From the NCBI GenBank assembly GCA_048158365.1, contig JBLLNL010000005.1: DNA of 64,000 nucleotides. One strand, given 5' to 3'. The DNA comes from Azoarcus_F sp048158365. Its GTDB lineage: Bacteria; Pseudomonadota; Gammaproteobacteria; Burkholderiales; Rhodocyclaceae. Position 1 is the first letter of the stretch. The number at the start of each line of letters is the position of its first letter. The translations under genes and the position numbers were made by a program. Below are positions 35,055 to 43,947 of the stretch, piece by piece. A model generated the notes under the pieces. That model had not been told where the DNA came from. It searched no databases and saw only the letters and a list, made by a program, of their open reading frames with translations.

Positions 35055-36098
35055 TTAGTCCGACGCGAAGATGGAGCCGAGCGCATCCATCTTCTCGAGC
35101 GCCATGCCGCAACCGCGCGCGACGCAGGTCAGCGGCTCGTCGGCGACGAAAACCGGCAGACCGGTCTCTTCCATCAGCAGGCGATCGAGATCGCGCAGCA
35201 AGGCACCACCCCCGGTCAGCACGATGCCGCGCTCGGCGATATCTGCCCCGAGTTCGGGCGGCGTCTGTTCGAGTGCGATCTTGACCGAGGAGACGATCTG
35301 ATTGAGCGGCTCGGCGACCGCCTCGAGCACTTCGTTGCTCGATATCGTGAAGCTGCGCGGAATGCCCTCGGCGAGGTTGCGCCCCTTGACCTCGAGCTCG
35401 CGCACCTCCGAACCCGGAAAGGCCGAGCCGATACCCTTCTTGATGTTCTCGGCGGTGGTGTCGCCGATCAGCATGCCGTAGTTGCGGCGGATGTAGTTGA
35501 TGATCGCTTCGTCGAACTTGTCACCGCCGACGCGCACCGAACCGCTGTAGACGAGCCCGCCGAGCGAGATCACGCCGACCTCGGTGGTGCCGCCGCCGAC
35601 GTCCACGACCATCGAACCGGTCGCATCCGACACCGGCAATCCCGCGCCGATCGCAGCCGCCATCGGCTCCTCGATCAGAAAGACCTGGCTTGCGCCCGCC
35701 GCCAGCGCGGCGTCGCGGATCGCGCGACGCTCCACCTGCGTGGATCCGCAGGGTACGCAGATGATGATGCGCGGACTCGGCGAGAACATCCGCGAATCGT
35801 GAACCTTCTTGATGAACTGCTTGATCATCTGCTCGGTGACGACGAAGTCGGCGATCACGCCGTCCTTCATCGGCCGGATGGCATTGATGTTGCCAGGCGT
35901 CTTGCCGAGCATCTGCTTGGCAGCCGTACCGACCGCCTGAATCGTGCGCTTGGCGTTCGGACCCCCTTCGGTGCGGATCGCGACCACCGACGGCTCATCG
36001 AGCACGATTCCCTTGCCCCTGACGTAGATGAGGGTATTGGCCGTGCCCAGATCGATTGCCAGATCACTGGAAAAATAGGAACGCAGAAAACCAAACAT
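35055..36098 (-). CDS. mreB: actin-like cytoskeletal protein MreB
   Basis: This 347-residue protein polymerises into antiparallel filaments under the inner membrane and positions the cell-elongation machinery. The phosphate-1 motif is AIDLGTANTLIYV, the phosphate-2 motif VDVGGGTTEVGVISLGG, and an adenosine motif GIVLTGGGALLRDLD is near the C-terminus. The N-terminal amphipathic MFGFLRSYFSSD anchors it to the membrane. It is the first gene of the cluster, divergent from gatC, with a 120-bp promoter region between. Confidence 0.97.
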   Translation of the reverse strand: MFGFLRSYFSSDLAIDLGTANTLIYVRGKGIVLDEPSVVAIRTEGGPNAKRTIQAVGTAAKQMLGKTPGNINAIRPMKDGVIADFVVTEQMIKQFIKKVHDSRMFSPSPRIIICVPCGSTQVERRAIRDAALAAGASQVFLIEEPMAAAIGAGLPVSDATGSMVVDVGGGTTEVGVISLGGLVYSGSVRVGGDKFDEAIINYIRRNYGMLIGDTTAENIKKGIGSAFPGSEVRELEVKGRNLAEGIPRSFTISSNEVLEAVAEPLNQIVSSVKIALEQTPPELGADIAERGIVLTGGGALLRDLDRLLMEETGLPVFVADEPLTCVARGCGMALEKMDALGSIFASD

Positions 36099-36218
36099 GG
36101 GGTAATTCCGAAAACCGGTGTAGATGAGCTGCAGACGAGCTGAGGTATCCCGCCCGAACAGGCGAAAGCGTTTATGATAACCTACAACGCTTTACGGATT
36201 AAGCGCATTTGTAAACGT

Positions 36219-36506
36219 ATGTCGCTATCGATCGAAGACGTCCAAAAGATCGCCGGGCTCGCCCGCATCGAGCTGACCGATGGCGATGCCGAGGCCACCC
36301 GTGACAAGCTGAACAGTATCTTCGGCCTGATCGAACAGATGCAGGCCGTGGACACCCGTGCGGTCGAGCCGATGAGCCATCCACAGGACGTCGCGCAGCG
36401 TCTGCGCGACGATGCGGTCAGCGAAACCGACCAGCGTGAGGCCTTCCAGCGGATCGCGCCGCAGACCGAGGCAGGCCTCTATCTCGTTCCTCGCGTCATC
36501 GAATGA
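36219..36506 (+). CDS. gatC: Asp/Glu-tRNA amidotransferase subunit C
   Basis: This 95-residue subunit bridges GatA and GatB and stabilises the complex. The family pattern IAGLARIELT, then the loop with VEPMSHPQDVAQRLRDD and the end GLYLVPRVIE are clear. The ATG at 36219 was preferred over an in-frame upstream start because it gives the typical MSLSIEDVQKIA; no good ribosome site precedes either. It is the first gene of gatCAB, divergent from mreB. Confidence 0.93.
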   Translation: MSLSIEDVQKIAGLARIELTDGDAEATRDKLNSIFGLIEQMQAVDTRAVEPMSHPQDVAQRLRDDAVSETDQREAFQRIAPQTEAGLYLVPRVIE

Positions 36507-36573
36507 GCGGGCGGCCCCAGCGCCTCCATCCGACCTCCGCGCCCCCCTTCCCTGACCGAGCCTGTCCGCCCAC

Positions 36574-38049
36574 ATGATCAACGCCAGCCTGACCGATTTG
36601 CGCGCGGCGCTGGACGCTGGAAAGACGTCCAGCGTCGAGCTCGCCACGCTGTTCCTGGACCGCATCGCACAGCTCGATCCGGCCCTCAACGCATTCATCA
36701 CCATCGACCGTGACCGGGCGCTGGCGGCGGCCCGCAACGCCGACGCACGTATCGCCGCGGGCGAGGCTGGTCCTCTGACCGGGATCCCGATCGCGCACAA
36801 GGATGTGTTCTGCACCGAGGGGATTCTGACAACCTGCGGGTCGAAGATGCTGTCCGACTTCGTCAGCCCTTACGACGCCCACGTCGTCGCGCTCCTCAAG
36901 GCGGCCGGCACCGTGATGCTGGGCAAGACCAACATGGACGAGTTCGCGATGGGCTCTTCCAACGAGAATTCCCATTTCGGTCCGGCGCGCAACCCGTGGA
37001 ATACCGGCCGGGTGCCCGGTGGCTCCAGCGGCGGCTCGGCCGCCGCGGTTGCGGCCCGCCTGGTGCCGGCCGCAACCGGTACCGACACCGGCGGCTCGGT
37101 GCGCCAACCCGCCGCCCTGACCGGCGTGACCGGCATCAAACCCACCTACGGCGTGGCCAGTCGTTACGGCATGATCGCATACGCGTCGTCCTTCGATCAG
37201 GCCGGCGTGTTCGGCGCGTCGGCTCAGGACTGCGCGCTGATGCTGTCGGCGATCGTCGGATTCGATCCGCGCGACTCGACCAGCCTGAAACGGCCGGCCG
37301 AGGACTACGCCGGTTCGCTGCCGTCGGACGCAGGTGGCGCAAGGCCCCTCGCCGGCCTGCGCATCGGGCTGCCGCAGGAGTTCTTCGGCGAAGGCATGGC
37401 CGACGACGTGCGTGCTGCGGTCGAGGCCGCGCTCGACGAATACCGGCGTCTGGGTGCGACCACGGTCGCGGTCGGGCTGCCGAACGCGAAGCTCGCGATT
37501 CCGGCCTATTACGTGCTCGCGCCGGCCGAGGCCTCGAGCAACCTGTCGCGCTTCGACGGCGTTCGCTACGGGCACCGCGCGGCCGACTACACCGATCTGG
37601 ACGACATGTACCGCAAGAGCCGCGCGGAGGGCTTCGGTGCCGAGGTCAAGCGCCGCATCCTGGTGGGCACCTATGTACTGTCCCACGGCTATTACGATGC
37701 TTATTACCTGCAGGCGCAGAAGCTGCGCCGGCTGATCGCGGAGGACTTTCGCCGCGCCTTCGAGACCTGCGACGTCATCGCCGGTCCGACCAGCCCGAGC
37801 ACCGCGTGGGCGATCGGCGAGAAGACCGACGATCCGGTGCAGATGTATCTGTCCGACATCTACACGATCGCGGTCAATTTAGCGGGCCTGCCCGGTCTTT
37901 CGCACCCCTGCGGCTTCGGGGCGGACACGCTGCCGGTGGGCGTGCAACTGATCGGCGATTATTTCGATGAATCGCGGCTGCTCGCCACCGCGCACCGCTT
38001 CCAGCAGGCCACCGACTGGCATCTGCGCCGGCCGGCACTGGCAGCCTGA
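36574..38049 (+). CDS. gatA: Asp/Glu-tRNA amidotransferase subunit A
   Basis: This 491-residue amidase releases ammonia from glutamine for transamidation of Asp-tRNA(Asn) and/or Glu-tRNA(Gln). The catalytic triad of amidase-signature enzymes is visible: K76 (IAHKDVF), cis-Ser S151 in GGSSGGSAAA and nucleophile S175 in GTDTGGSVRQP. The length is normal. It follows gatC by 67 bp and precedes gatB by 27 bp. Its presence indicates an indirect pathway for making Asn- or Gln-tRNA. Confidence 0.96.
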   Translation: MINASLTDLRAALDAGKTSSVELATLFLDRIAQLDPALNAFITIDRDRALAAARNADARIAAGEAGPLTGIPIAHKDVFCTEGILTTCGSKMLSDFVSPYDAHVVALLKAAGTVMLGKTNMDEFAMGSSNENSHFGPARNPWNTGRVPGGSSGGSAAAVAARLVPAATGTDTGGSVRQPAALTGVTGIKPTYGVASRYGMIAYASSFDQAGVFGASAQDCALMLSAIVGFDPRDSTSLKRPAEDYAGSLPSDAGGARPLAGLRIGLPQEFFGEGMADDVRAAVEAALDEYRRLGATTVAVGLPNAKLAIPAYYVLAPAEASSNLSRFDGVRYGHRAADYTDLDDMYRKSRAEGFGAEVKRRILVGTYVLSHGYYDAYYLQAQKLRRLIAEDFRRAFETCDVIAGPTSPSTAWAIGEKTDDPVQMYLSDIYTIAVNLAGLPGLSHPCGFGADTLPVGVQLIGDYFDESRLLATAHRFQQATDWHLRRPALAA

Positions 38050-38076
38050 ACCCGCCGCCCGAAAGAGGCCGAACAC

Positions 38077-39546
38077 ATGAGCAGAAACGACTGGGAAGTG
38101 GTCATCGGACTGGAGGTCCATGCCCAGCTCAACACCGTCTCCAAGATCTTTTCCGGCGGCTCGACCGCATTCGGCGCCGAACCCAACCGCCAGGCCTGCG
38201 CGGTGGACATCGCGCTGCCCGGCGTACTGCCGGTGCTCAACCGTGGCGCGGTCGAGCGCGCGATCCGATTCGGTCTCGCGATCGGGGGCCGAGTAGCGCC
38301 GAAGAGCGTGTTCGCACGCAAGAACTACTTCTATCCCGATCTGCCCAAGGGCTACCAGATCAGCCAGTTCGAACTGCCGGTCGTGTCCGGCGGTTCGATC
38401 ACGATCCGGGTCGGCGAAGGCGACGACAGCTACGAGAAGACCGTCAACCTGACCCGCGCCCATCTCGAGGAAGACGCCGGCAAGAGCCTGCACGAGGACT
38501 TCCGCGGCATGAGCGGCATCGACCTGAACCGCGCCGGCACGCCGCTGCTGGAGATCGTGTCGGAGCCGGAGATGAGCTCCTCGGCCGAGGCGGTCGCCTA
38601 TGCGCGTGCCCTGCACGCGCTGGTGCGCTGGATCGAGATCTGCGACGGGAACATGCAGGAAGGCTCGTTTCGTTGCGACGCCAACGTATCGGTCCGCCGT
38701 CCGGGCGCAGCACTGGGCACGCGGCGCGAGATCAAGAACCTGAACTCGTTCCGTTTTCTGCAGCAGGCGATCGATTACGAAGTCCAGTGGCAGATCGAAA
38801 CCCTGGAAGACGGCGGCCGCATCCAGCAGGCCACGGTGCTGTTCGACCCGGACAGCGGCCAGACCCGGGTCATGCGCACCAAGGAAGACGCGCACGACTA
38901 CCGTTATTTTCCCGACCCCGACCTGTTGCCGCTGGTCATCGCACCTGACTGGATAACCCGGGTGCGCGGCGAGATGCCCGAGCTTCCGCAGGCGATGAAG
39001 GCGCGCTTCATCGCCGATTTCGGCCTGTCCGCCTATGACGCCGCGACACTGACCGCGTCGCGCGAGATCGGCGGCTACTACCAGGCGACGGTCGACGCGG
39101 CCGGGACCGCGCAGGCCAAGCCCTGCGCCAACTGGGTCATGGGCGATCTCGCCGCACGCCTGAACCGGGCGGAGCTCGACATCGCCGACTCACCGGTCAC
39201 GCCGGCACAACTGGCCGGCCTGGTCCGGCGCATCGCGGACAACACGATCTCGAACAACATCGCGAAGAAGGTCTTCGACGCGCTGTGGAACGGCGAAGGC
39301 GGAACCGGTATCGATGCCGCGGATCGAATCATAGCCGCGCAGGGCCTCAAACAGGTCACCGACAGCGGGGCGATCGAGGCCATCGTCGACGAGGTTCTTG
39401 CCGCCAACCAGAAGTCGGTCGACGAATTCCGTGCCGGCAAGGACAAGGCCTTCAACGCGCTGGTCGGACAGGTCATGAAGGCCAGCCGCGGCAAGGCCAA
39501 TCCAGCCCAGGTCAACGAGATCCTGCGCCGCAAGCTCGAGGACTGA
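38077..39546 (+). CDS. gatB: Asp/Glu-tRNA amidotransferase subunit B
   Basis: This 489-residue subunit binds the misacylated tRNA and activates it with ATP. The N-terminal cradle begins WEVVIGLEVHAQLNT, and CDIALPG-like AVDIALPGVLPVLN follows. The motif FRCDANVSVRRPG is typical, as is KTEDAHDYRYFP-like KEDAHDYRYFPDPDLLPL. The C-terminal YqeY-like tail domain (about 400-489) contacts the tRNA. An inverted repeat, CCGGCATGC/GCATGCCGG, lies just after the stop but has no U-run. Confidence 0.96.
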   Translation: MSRNDWEVVIGLEVHAQLNTVSKIFSGGSTAFGAEPNRQACAVDIALPGVLPVLNRGAVERAIRFGLAIGGRVAPKSVFARKNYFYPDLPKGYQISQFELPVVSGGSITIRVGEGDDSYEKTVNLTRAHLEEDAGKSLHEDFRGMSGIDLNRAGTPLLEIVSEPEMSSSAEAVAYARALHALVRWIEICDGNMQEGSFRCDANVSVRRPGAALGTRREIKNLNSFRFLQQAIDYEVQWQIETLEDGGRIQQATVLFDPDSGQTRVMRTKEDAHDYRYFPDPDLLPLVIAPDWITRVRGEMPELPQAMKARFIADFGLSAYDAATLTASREIGGYYQATVDAAGTAQAKPCANWVMGDLAARLNRAELDIADSPVTPAQLAGLVRRIADNTISNNIAKKVFDALWNGEGGTGIDAADRIIAAQGLKQVTDSGAIEAIVDEVLAANQKSVDEFRAGKDKAFNALVGQVMKASRGKANPAQVNEILRRKLED

Positions 39547-39632
39547 GCCGGCATGCGGTAACGGGGAGGCGGCCGGTGCATGCCGGTCCGTTGAGCGCGA
39601 TCAATGAAACTGCTTTCCCTTTCATGCATTCT

Positions 39633-39650
39633 GATCTACTAATATAGATC
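39633..39650 (+). promoter_or_regulatory. palindrome before the YeeE-type gene
   Basis: GATCTA (39633-39638) and TAGATC (39645-39650) form a perfect 6-bp inverted repeat around CTAATA, 30 bp upstream of the start codon. The spacer and right arm contain TAATAT, a plausible -10 element, so a repressor binding here would block the promoter. The regulator is not in the window. Confidence 0.4.
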
Positions 39651-39680
39651 GTGCCCATCCCACACGGGCAGGAGAATGCA

Positions 39681-40811
39681 ATGCCCGATCTGATTGACAT
39701 CATCGAAACGCTGGGCGAGGACCGAACCCTCGCGCTCGGCGGATTGTTGATCGGCGCGCTGTTCGGCTTCTTTGCTCAGCGCTCGAAGTTCTGCCTGCGC
39801 GCGGCCAGCGTCGAGGTGGCGCGCGGGCAGTTCGGTCCCAAACTCGCGGTGTGGCTGCTCGCGTTTTCGGCCGCGATCGTCGTCACGCAGTTGCTGGCCC
39901 TGTCCGGCCAGTTCGACACGGCCAACGTACGTCAGCTGTCGAGCCAGGGCAGCCTGTCGGGTGCGCTGATCGGTGGCCTGCTGTTCGGTTCCGGCATGGT
40001 GCTGGCACGCGGCTGTGCCAGCCGGCTGCTGGTGCTCGCCGCGAACGGCAACCTGCGTGCATTGCTGTCCGGACTGATCTTCGCGGTCGCCGCGCAGGCT
40101 TCGATGGGCGGTGCGCTCGCCCCGCTGCGCGAGGCGATCGGGTCATGGTGGACCATCGATGGCGGAACCGGGCGGAACCTGCTCGCGGTGGTCGGCATCG
40201 GCAACGGCGGCGGCGTGATCTTCGGCCTGGCGTGGCTGCTCGCAGGCGCCTGGTTCGCGCTGCGCAACAGAGTCGCACCATGGGGCTGGATCGGCGGTAT
40301 CGCCGCCGGTGTCGCGATCGCGGTCGCATGGTGGTTCACGTTCCGGCTGTCGGGCCTGACCTTCGAACCGACGCCGATCAAGAGTCTGTCGTTTACCGGC
40401 CCGTCGGCCGACATGTTGATGCGGGTGCTGTCTCCGGTCGGCCAATCGGTCAGTTTCGACACCGGCATGGTGCCAGGCGTGTTCGTCGGATCGTTCATCG
40501 CGGGTTGGCTCGCACGCGAGCTGAAGCTCGAGGGCTTTCAGGGCGGGCGCGCGATGCGCCGCTATATCGCCGGAGCGGTGCTGATGGGTTTCGGCGGCAT
40601 GCTCGCCGGCGGCTGCGCGGTTGGCGCCGGCGTGTCGGGCGCGGCCGTGTTCGCGGTGACCGCGTGGGTCACGCTGTGGAGCATGTGGGCCGGCGCCGCG
40701 ATCACCGACTGGCTGATCGATCGCCACGTCCACGACCCGGCACCTGTGCCGAACCCGCCGCAGACGGCCGTTGCCGGCCGTGCGGAAGATACGATGCTCA
40801 CCCATCCGTGA
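39681..40811 (+). CDS. YeeE/YedE-family membrane transporter (probable thiosulfate/sulfur import)
   Basis: This 376-residue polytopic protein matches the YeeE/YedE (TsuA) family, whose structurally known member imports thiosulfate through cysteine relays. The cysteines sit in the expected motifs: C38 in RSKFCLRAA, C112 in ARGCASRL and C312 in AGGCAVGAG. About nine to ten hydrophobic segments are visible. AGGAGA lies 5 bp before the ATG at 39681; the ten-codon longer frame was rejected. No TusA-like small protein is adjacent. The substrate is inferred from the family. Confidence 0.82.
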   Translation: MPDLIDIIETLGEDRTLALGGLLIGALFGFFAQRSKFCLRAASVEVARGQFGPKLAVWLLAFSAAIVVTQLLALSGQFDTANVRQLSSQGSLSGALIGGLLFGSGMVLARGCASRLLVLAANGNLRALLSGLIFAVAAQASMGGALAPLREAIGSWWTIDGGTGRNLLAVVGIGNGGGVIFGLAWLLAGAWFALRNRVAPWGWIGGIAAGVAIAVAWWFTFRLSGLTFEPTPIKSLSFTGPSADMLMRVLSPVGQSVSFDTGMVPGVFVGSFIAGWLARELKLEGFQGGRAMRRYIAGAVLMGFGGMLAGGCAVGAGVSGAAVFAVTAWVTLWSMWAGAAITDWLIDRHVHDPAPVPNPPQTAVAGRAEDTMLTHP

Positions 40812-40877
40812 CCCCGTGCGCGACCCGCTATAATCGAGCCTTCAGCTCGTGTCCCCTGTGCAGCGAGGAGGTCCCCG

Positions 40878-41699
40878 ATGTGTCAGTTGCTTGGCATGAA
40901 CTGCAATGTGCCAACCGACATCTGTTTTTCGTTCACCGGCTTCCGGGCGCGCGGCGGGCTGACCGATCATCATCGTGACGGGTGGGGGATCGCGTTCTTC
41001 GAAGGACGTGGTGTGCGGATGTTCCTGGACCCACAGTCCAGCATCGAGTCTCCGGTGGCCGAGCTGATTCGCAGCTATGCGATCCGCTCGCTGAACGTCA
41101 TCGCGCACATCCGGAAGGCGACCCAGGGCGACATCCGACTGGACAACACCCACCCGTTCCAGCGCGAGTTGTGGGGGCGGTACTGGATCTTCGCGCACAA
41201 TGGCAACCTGATCGACTACCGGCCCAAGCTTAAAGGGCGCTTTCTGCCGGTCGGCAGCACCGACTCCGAGCTCGCTTTCTGCCATCTGCTGCAAAGCCTG
41301 GCCGATCGCCATCCGGACGGTCCGCCCGCGCCCGAGCTGCTGCATGCGAGCCTGCGGGAACTGGCGGTGGAGATCGGCGGCCACGGCGAGTTCAACTTTC
41401 TGCTGTCCAACGGCGAACGCCTGTTCGCGCACTGCGCGTCGCGGCTGGCCTACATCGTGCGCCAGGCGCCGTTCTCCACTGCGCACCTGTCGGACGAGGA
41501 CGTCAGTGTCGATTTCGACCAGCTCACCACACCGGCGGATCGGGTCGCGGTGATCGCCACGCTGCCGCTCACCGACAACGAGACCTGGACGGTCATGCCG
41601 CCGGGCACGCTGCTGAGCTTTCGCCACGGAGCGCCCGAGCGTCTGGGAGAGGCAGGAACGCTGCCCTTCACCGGACGGTCGGTCACGCTCGGCGCATGA
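40878..41699 (+). CDS. class II glutamine amidotransferase (YafJ type)
   Basis: This 273-residue protein carries the N-terminal nucleophile Cys2 (MCQLLGMNCN), the RGG (ARGGLTDHHRDGWG) and the HNG motif (FAHNGNL) of N-terminal-nucleophile glutaminases. It spans the whole length and lacks a second synthetase domain, as in YafJ proteins. It would release ammonia from glutamine or open gamma-glutamyl bonds; the physiological acceptor is not known. AGGAGG lies close to the ATG (GCGAGGAGGTCCCCG upstream). Confidence 0.87.
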   Translation: MCQLLGMNCNVPTDICFSFTGFRARGGLTDHHRDGWGIAFFEGRGVRMFLDPQSSIESPVAELIRSYAIRSLNVIAHIRKATQGDIRLDNTHPFQRELWGRYWIFAHNGNLIDYRPKLKGRFLPVGSTDSELAFCHLLQSLADRHPDGPPAPELLHASLRELAVEIGGHGEFNFLLSNGERLFAHCASRLAYIVRQAPFSTAHLSDEDVSVDFDQLTTPADRVAVIATLPLTDNETWTVMPPGTLLSFRHGAPERLGEAGTLPFTGRSVTLGA

Positions 41700-41885
41700 G
41701 CGTGAGGCGGCGGCAGGGCCGGAATTCGATCCGCCCCCTTCGCAGCATCATTCCAACAGACTAGACTAGCGGCTTTCGGGTGACTCGAGAGATCGGCGCG
41801 AAGCAGGGCGAAAAGCGGGCACATGCCGGGCCGCACGCTCCCGACACGCCCGCAATTGACTGGACCAACCTGAGTATCGCGCGCC

Positions 41886-42290
41886 ATGACCTGCTCCCTG
41901 TGCAGCCCTGCGGACGAAAACCTGATCTGGCAGGACGGGCACTGCCGCGTGATCCGCGTGGATGATCCGGTCTATCCGGGTTTCTGTCGCGTGATATGGA
42001 AGGATCATGTCGCGGAGATGACCGATCTCGGGATCGAACAGCGGCATCATCTGATGAAGGTGGTCATGGCGACCGAGCAGGCCTTGCGCACGCTGATGCG
42101 ACCGGACAAGATCAATCTCGCCAGCCTCGGCAACTTCGTCCCGCACCTCCATTGGCATGTGATACCCAGGTTCCGGGATGACACTCATTTTCCGGAAGCG
42201 ATCTGGAGCAGTCCGCAGCGCGTAGGCGTGATGCGTGATGCGCCGGCCATCGCGCAACTTTGCGAGCAGATCGCCGGGGCGGTCGGGTAA
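41886..42290 (+). CDS. HIT-family nucleotide-binding protein
   Basis: This 134-residue HIT protein has the triad motif HLHWHVIPR (about residues 88-96), in which the middle histidine attacks the alpha phosphate of nucleotidyl substrates. An N-terminal CSLC motif may bind metal. The GNFVPHLHWH context is typical of the diadenosine tetraphosphate hydrolase-like branch of HIT proteins. It precedes the 538-residue protein by 40 bp and is probably cotranscribed. Confidence 0.85.
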   Translation: MTCSLCSPADENLIWQDGHCRVIRVDDPVYPGFCRVIWKDHVAEMTDLGIEQRHHLMKVVMATEQALRTLMRPDKINLASLGNFVPHLHWHVIPRFRDDTHFPEAIWSSPQRVGVMRDAPAIAQLCEQIAGAVG

Positions 42291-42330
42291 TCGGCAAGGA
42301 CAACAAACAAGAAAGGAGTATCGAGCCCTC

Positions 42331-43947
42331 ATGGACTACCGAAATCCCGCTGAATGCCTGGAACTGATCAAGCGCCTGAACCCGGTCAACGCGGATCAGA
42401 CGCAACGTGCCCTGGCGGCCATGGTCGAGGGCCTGCTGGATGCCGCACCTGCGGCGAACCAGCACCTCGAGGTGCTCGAGAATGCGCGCATCCCGGTCGA
42501 TCTGGTGCAGGATCAGCTCGCGCGACGCTATGCGGCCCATCCGCTGCCGCCGGACAGCGCCGAGAACGAAACGCTGCTGCGCGTCGTCGCGCTGTGGAAG
42601 CTGCTGGCGCGCTCCTATGCCGAGATCACCCGTCGGGATGCGGCCACCGGCACGCTGGACGACCAGCGTGCCCTGTTGTCGCAGCGCCGAGTGTATTACT
42701 CGGGCCTCGCGCTGACCGAGTATTTTCGCGCACATCGCTCACCGCCGGCCGGTGTATGGGCCGAATTGCACGAGAGCTTCACGATGGCCGAGGCGCAGGG
42801 CGTGGCCAGCGTGCGGGTCGCGGACCCGCTCAACGAAGTCTGGCGGGCACAGAGCGCGACGGAGTCCTTCATCTCCTTTCTGCTCGTGGATCTGTCGAAT
42901 CCCTTCGGTCGCGGCGAGCGCGATTTCAACTGGATCTGCCGCTGGGCGCAACGATTCGCACCCTATTGCAGCCTGGTCGCGACCAGCCGCTCCGACGCCG
43001 CGGCCAAACCGACCGGATATGCGCTCGACCTCGCCAGCGAAGGCGGACTCAAGCCCGTGTCCGTCCTCGACCCGGACAGCAAGAGTCTGCGTCGCTTCGA
43101 CGGCAGCCGGCTCGCCGGGCAGATCCAGGCCGTGTTCAAGCAGTTCAAGCAGGGGGTCAAGCCGTCTGCGCTAGGCCTTGGTGAGGATTGCTCGATCGAG
43201 GCCAGCGGCAAGCTGCTCGTATCCCTGTACCGCCCCTGGGGACTCGCATCGGTCGGCCGGCGTTTTCCGCGACGGGGCGGACGGGGCCATGTCGAGCTCA
43301 CCGGGGACTGGCTGGGGATCGGTTTTCATGTCCAGGGCCGACGCTTCGAGCAACCGGGCGGGGCAGCCGTCACGCGCAGCCTGCGCAGCGACATCAATCT
43401 GCTGACCTTTGGCGAGCGGGTCACCGAAGCAGACGAACGCAACAGTGGTCAGCATCGCCGACAGGAGGCCCAGCGCCTGGGCTTCGTGTGCGAGTCCTGG
43501 ACGATGCTGGACCAGTCGGTGAATGGTTTCCGGCTATGCCGAACCGATCATGGCGAGCGCGTGGAGCACCATCAACTGGTCGGAGTGCGTCCGCCTGACG
43601 GCGAGCACTTCCTGCTCGGGCAGATCAGCTGGCTTATGTACCGTAACGACGGCGCACTGGTGGGCGGCATCAACATGCTCAACGGCATGCCTAGCGTCGT
43701 GGGGGTGCGTCTGGTGGGCGCTCAGCCGGGCATGCATGCCTCGGCTTTTCAGCAGGCTTTCATGCTGCCGGAGACGCCGGCGCTGAAAACGCCGCGCACC
43801 CTGGTTCTGCCCGGCGGCTGGTTCAAGCCGCAGCGCGCGCTGGAGATGTTCGACGGCAAGCTGCAGCAGTATCGCTTGCTGGATCTGATCGTGCGGGGTA
43901 CGAACTTCGATCAGGTCAGCTTCGAGGTATTGCCCACGACCGCCTGA
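42331..43947 (+). CDS. 538-residue protein with a PilZ-like C-terminal motif, function unknown
   Basis: I do not recognise a named family over its length. The first 270 residues are helical (markers YYSGLALTEYFRA, SATESFISFLLVDLSNPFGRG) with no membrane segment. The C-terminal third contains an arginine-rich stretch QHRRQEAQR and then D394-Q-S396-V-N-G399, fitting the D-x-S-x-x-G half of a PilZ (cyclic di-GMP) site; the upstream R-x-x-x-R is imperfect. AGGAG precedes the ATG at 42331. The last 32 bp overlap the convergent end of phoR. Cytosolic c-di-GMP receptor is a hypothesis only. Confidence 0.6.
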   Translation: MDYRNPAECLELIKRLNPVNADQTQRALAAMVEGLLDAAPAANQHLEVLENARIPVDLVQDQLARRYAAHPLPPDSAENETLLRVVALWKLLARSYAEITRRDAATGTLDDQRALLSQRRVYYSGLALTEYFRAHRSPPAGVWAELHESFTMAEAQGVASVRVADPLNEVWRAQSATESFISFLLVDLSNPFGRGERDFNWICRWAQRFAPYCSLVATSRSDAAAKPTGYALDLASEGGLKPVSVLDPDSKSLRRFDGSRLAGQIQAVFKQFKQGVKPSALGLGEDCSIEASGKLLVSLYRPWGLASVGRRFPRRGGRGHVELTGDWLGIGFHVQGRRFEQPGGAAVTRSLRSDINLLTFGERVTEADERNSGQHRRQEAQRLGFVCESWTMLDQSVNGFRLCRTDHGERVEHHQLVGVRPPDGEHFLLGQISWLMYRNDGALVGGINMLNGMPSVVGVRLVGAQPGMHASAFQQAFMLPETPALKTPRTLVLPGGWFKPQRALEMFDGKLQQYRLLDLIVRGTNFDQVSFEVLPTTA

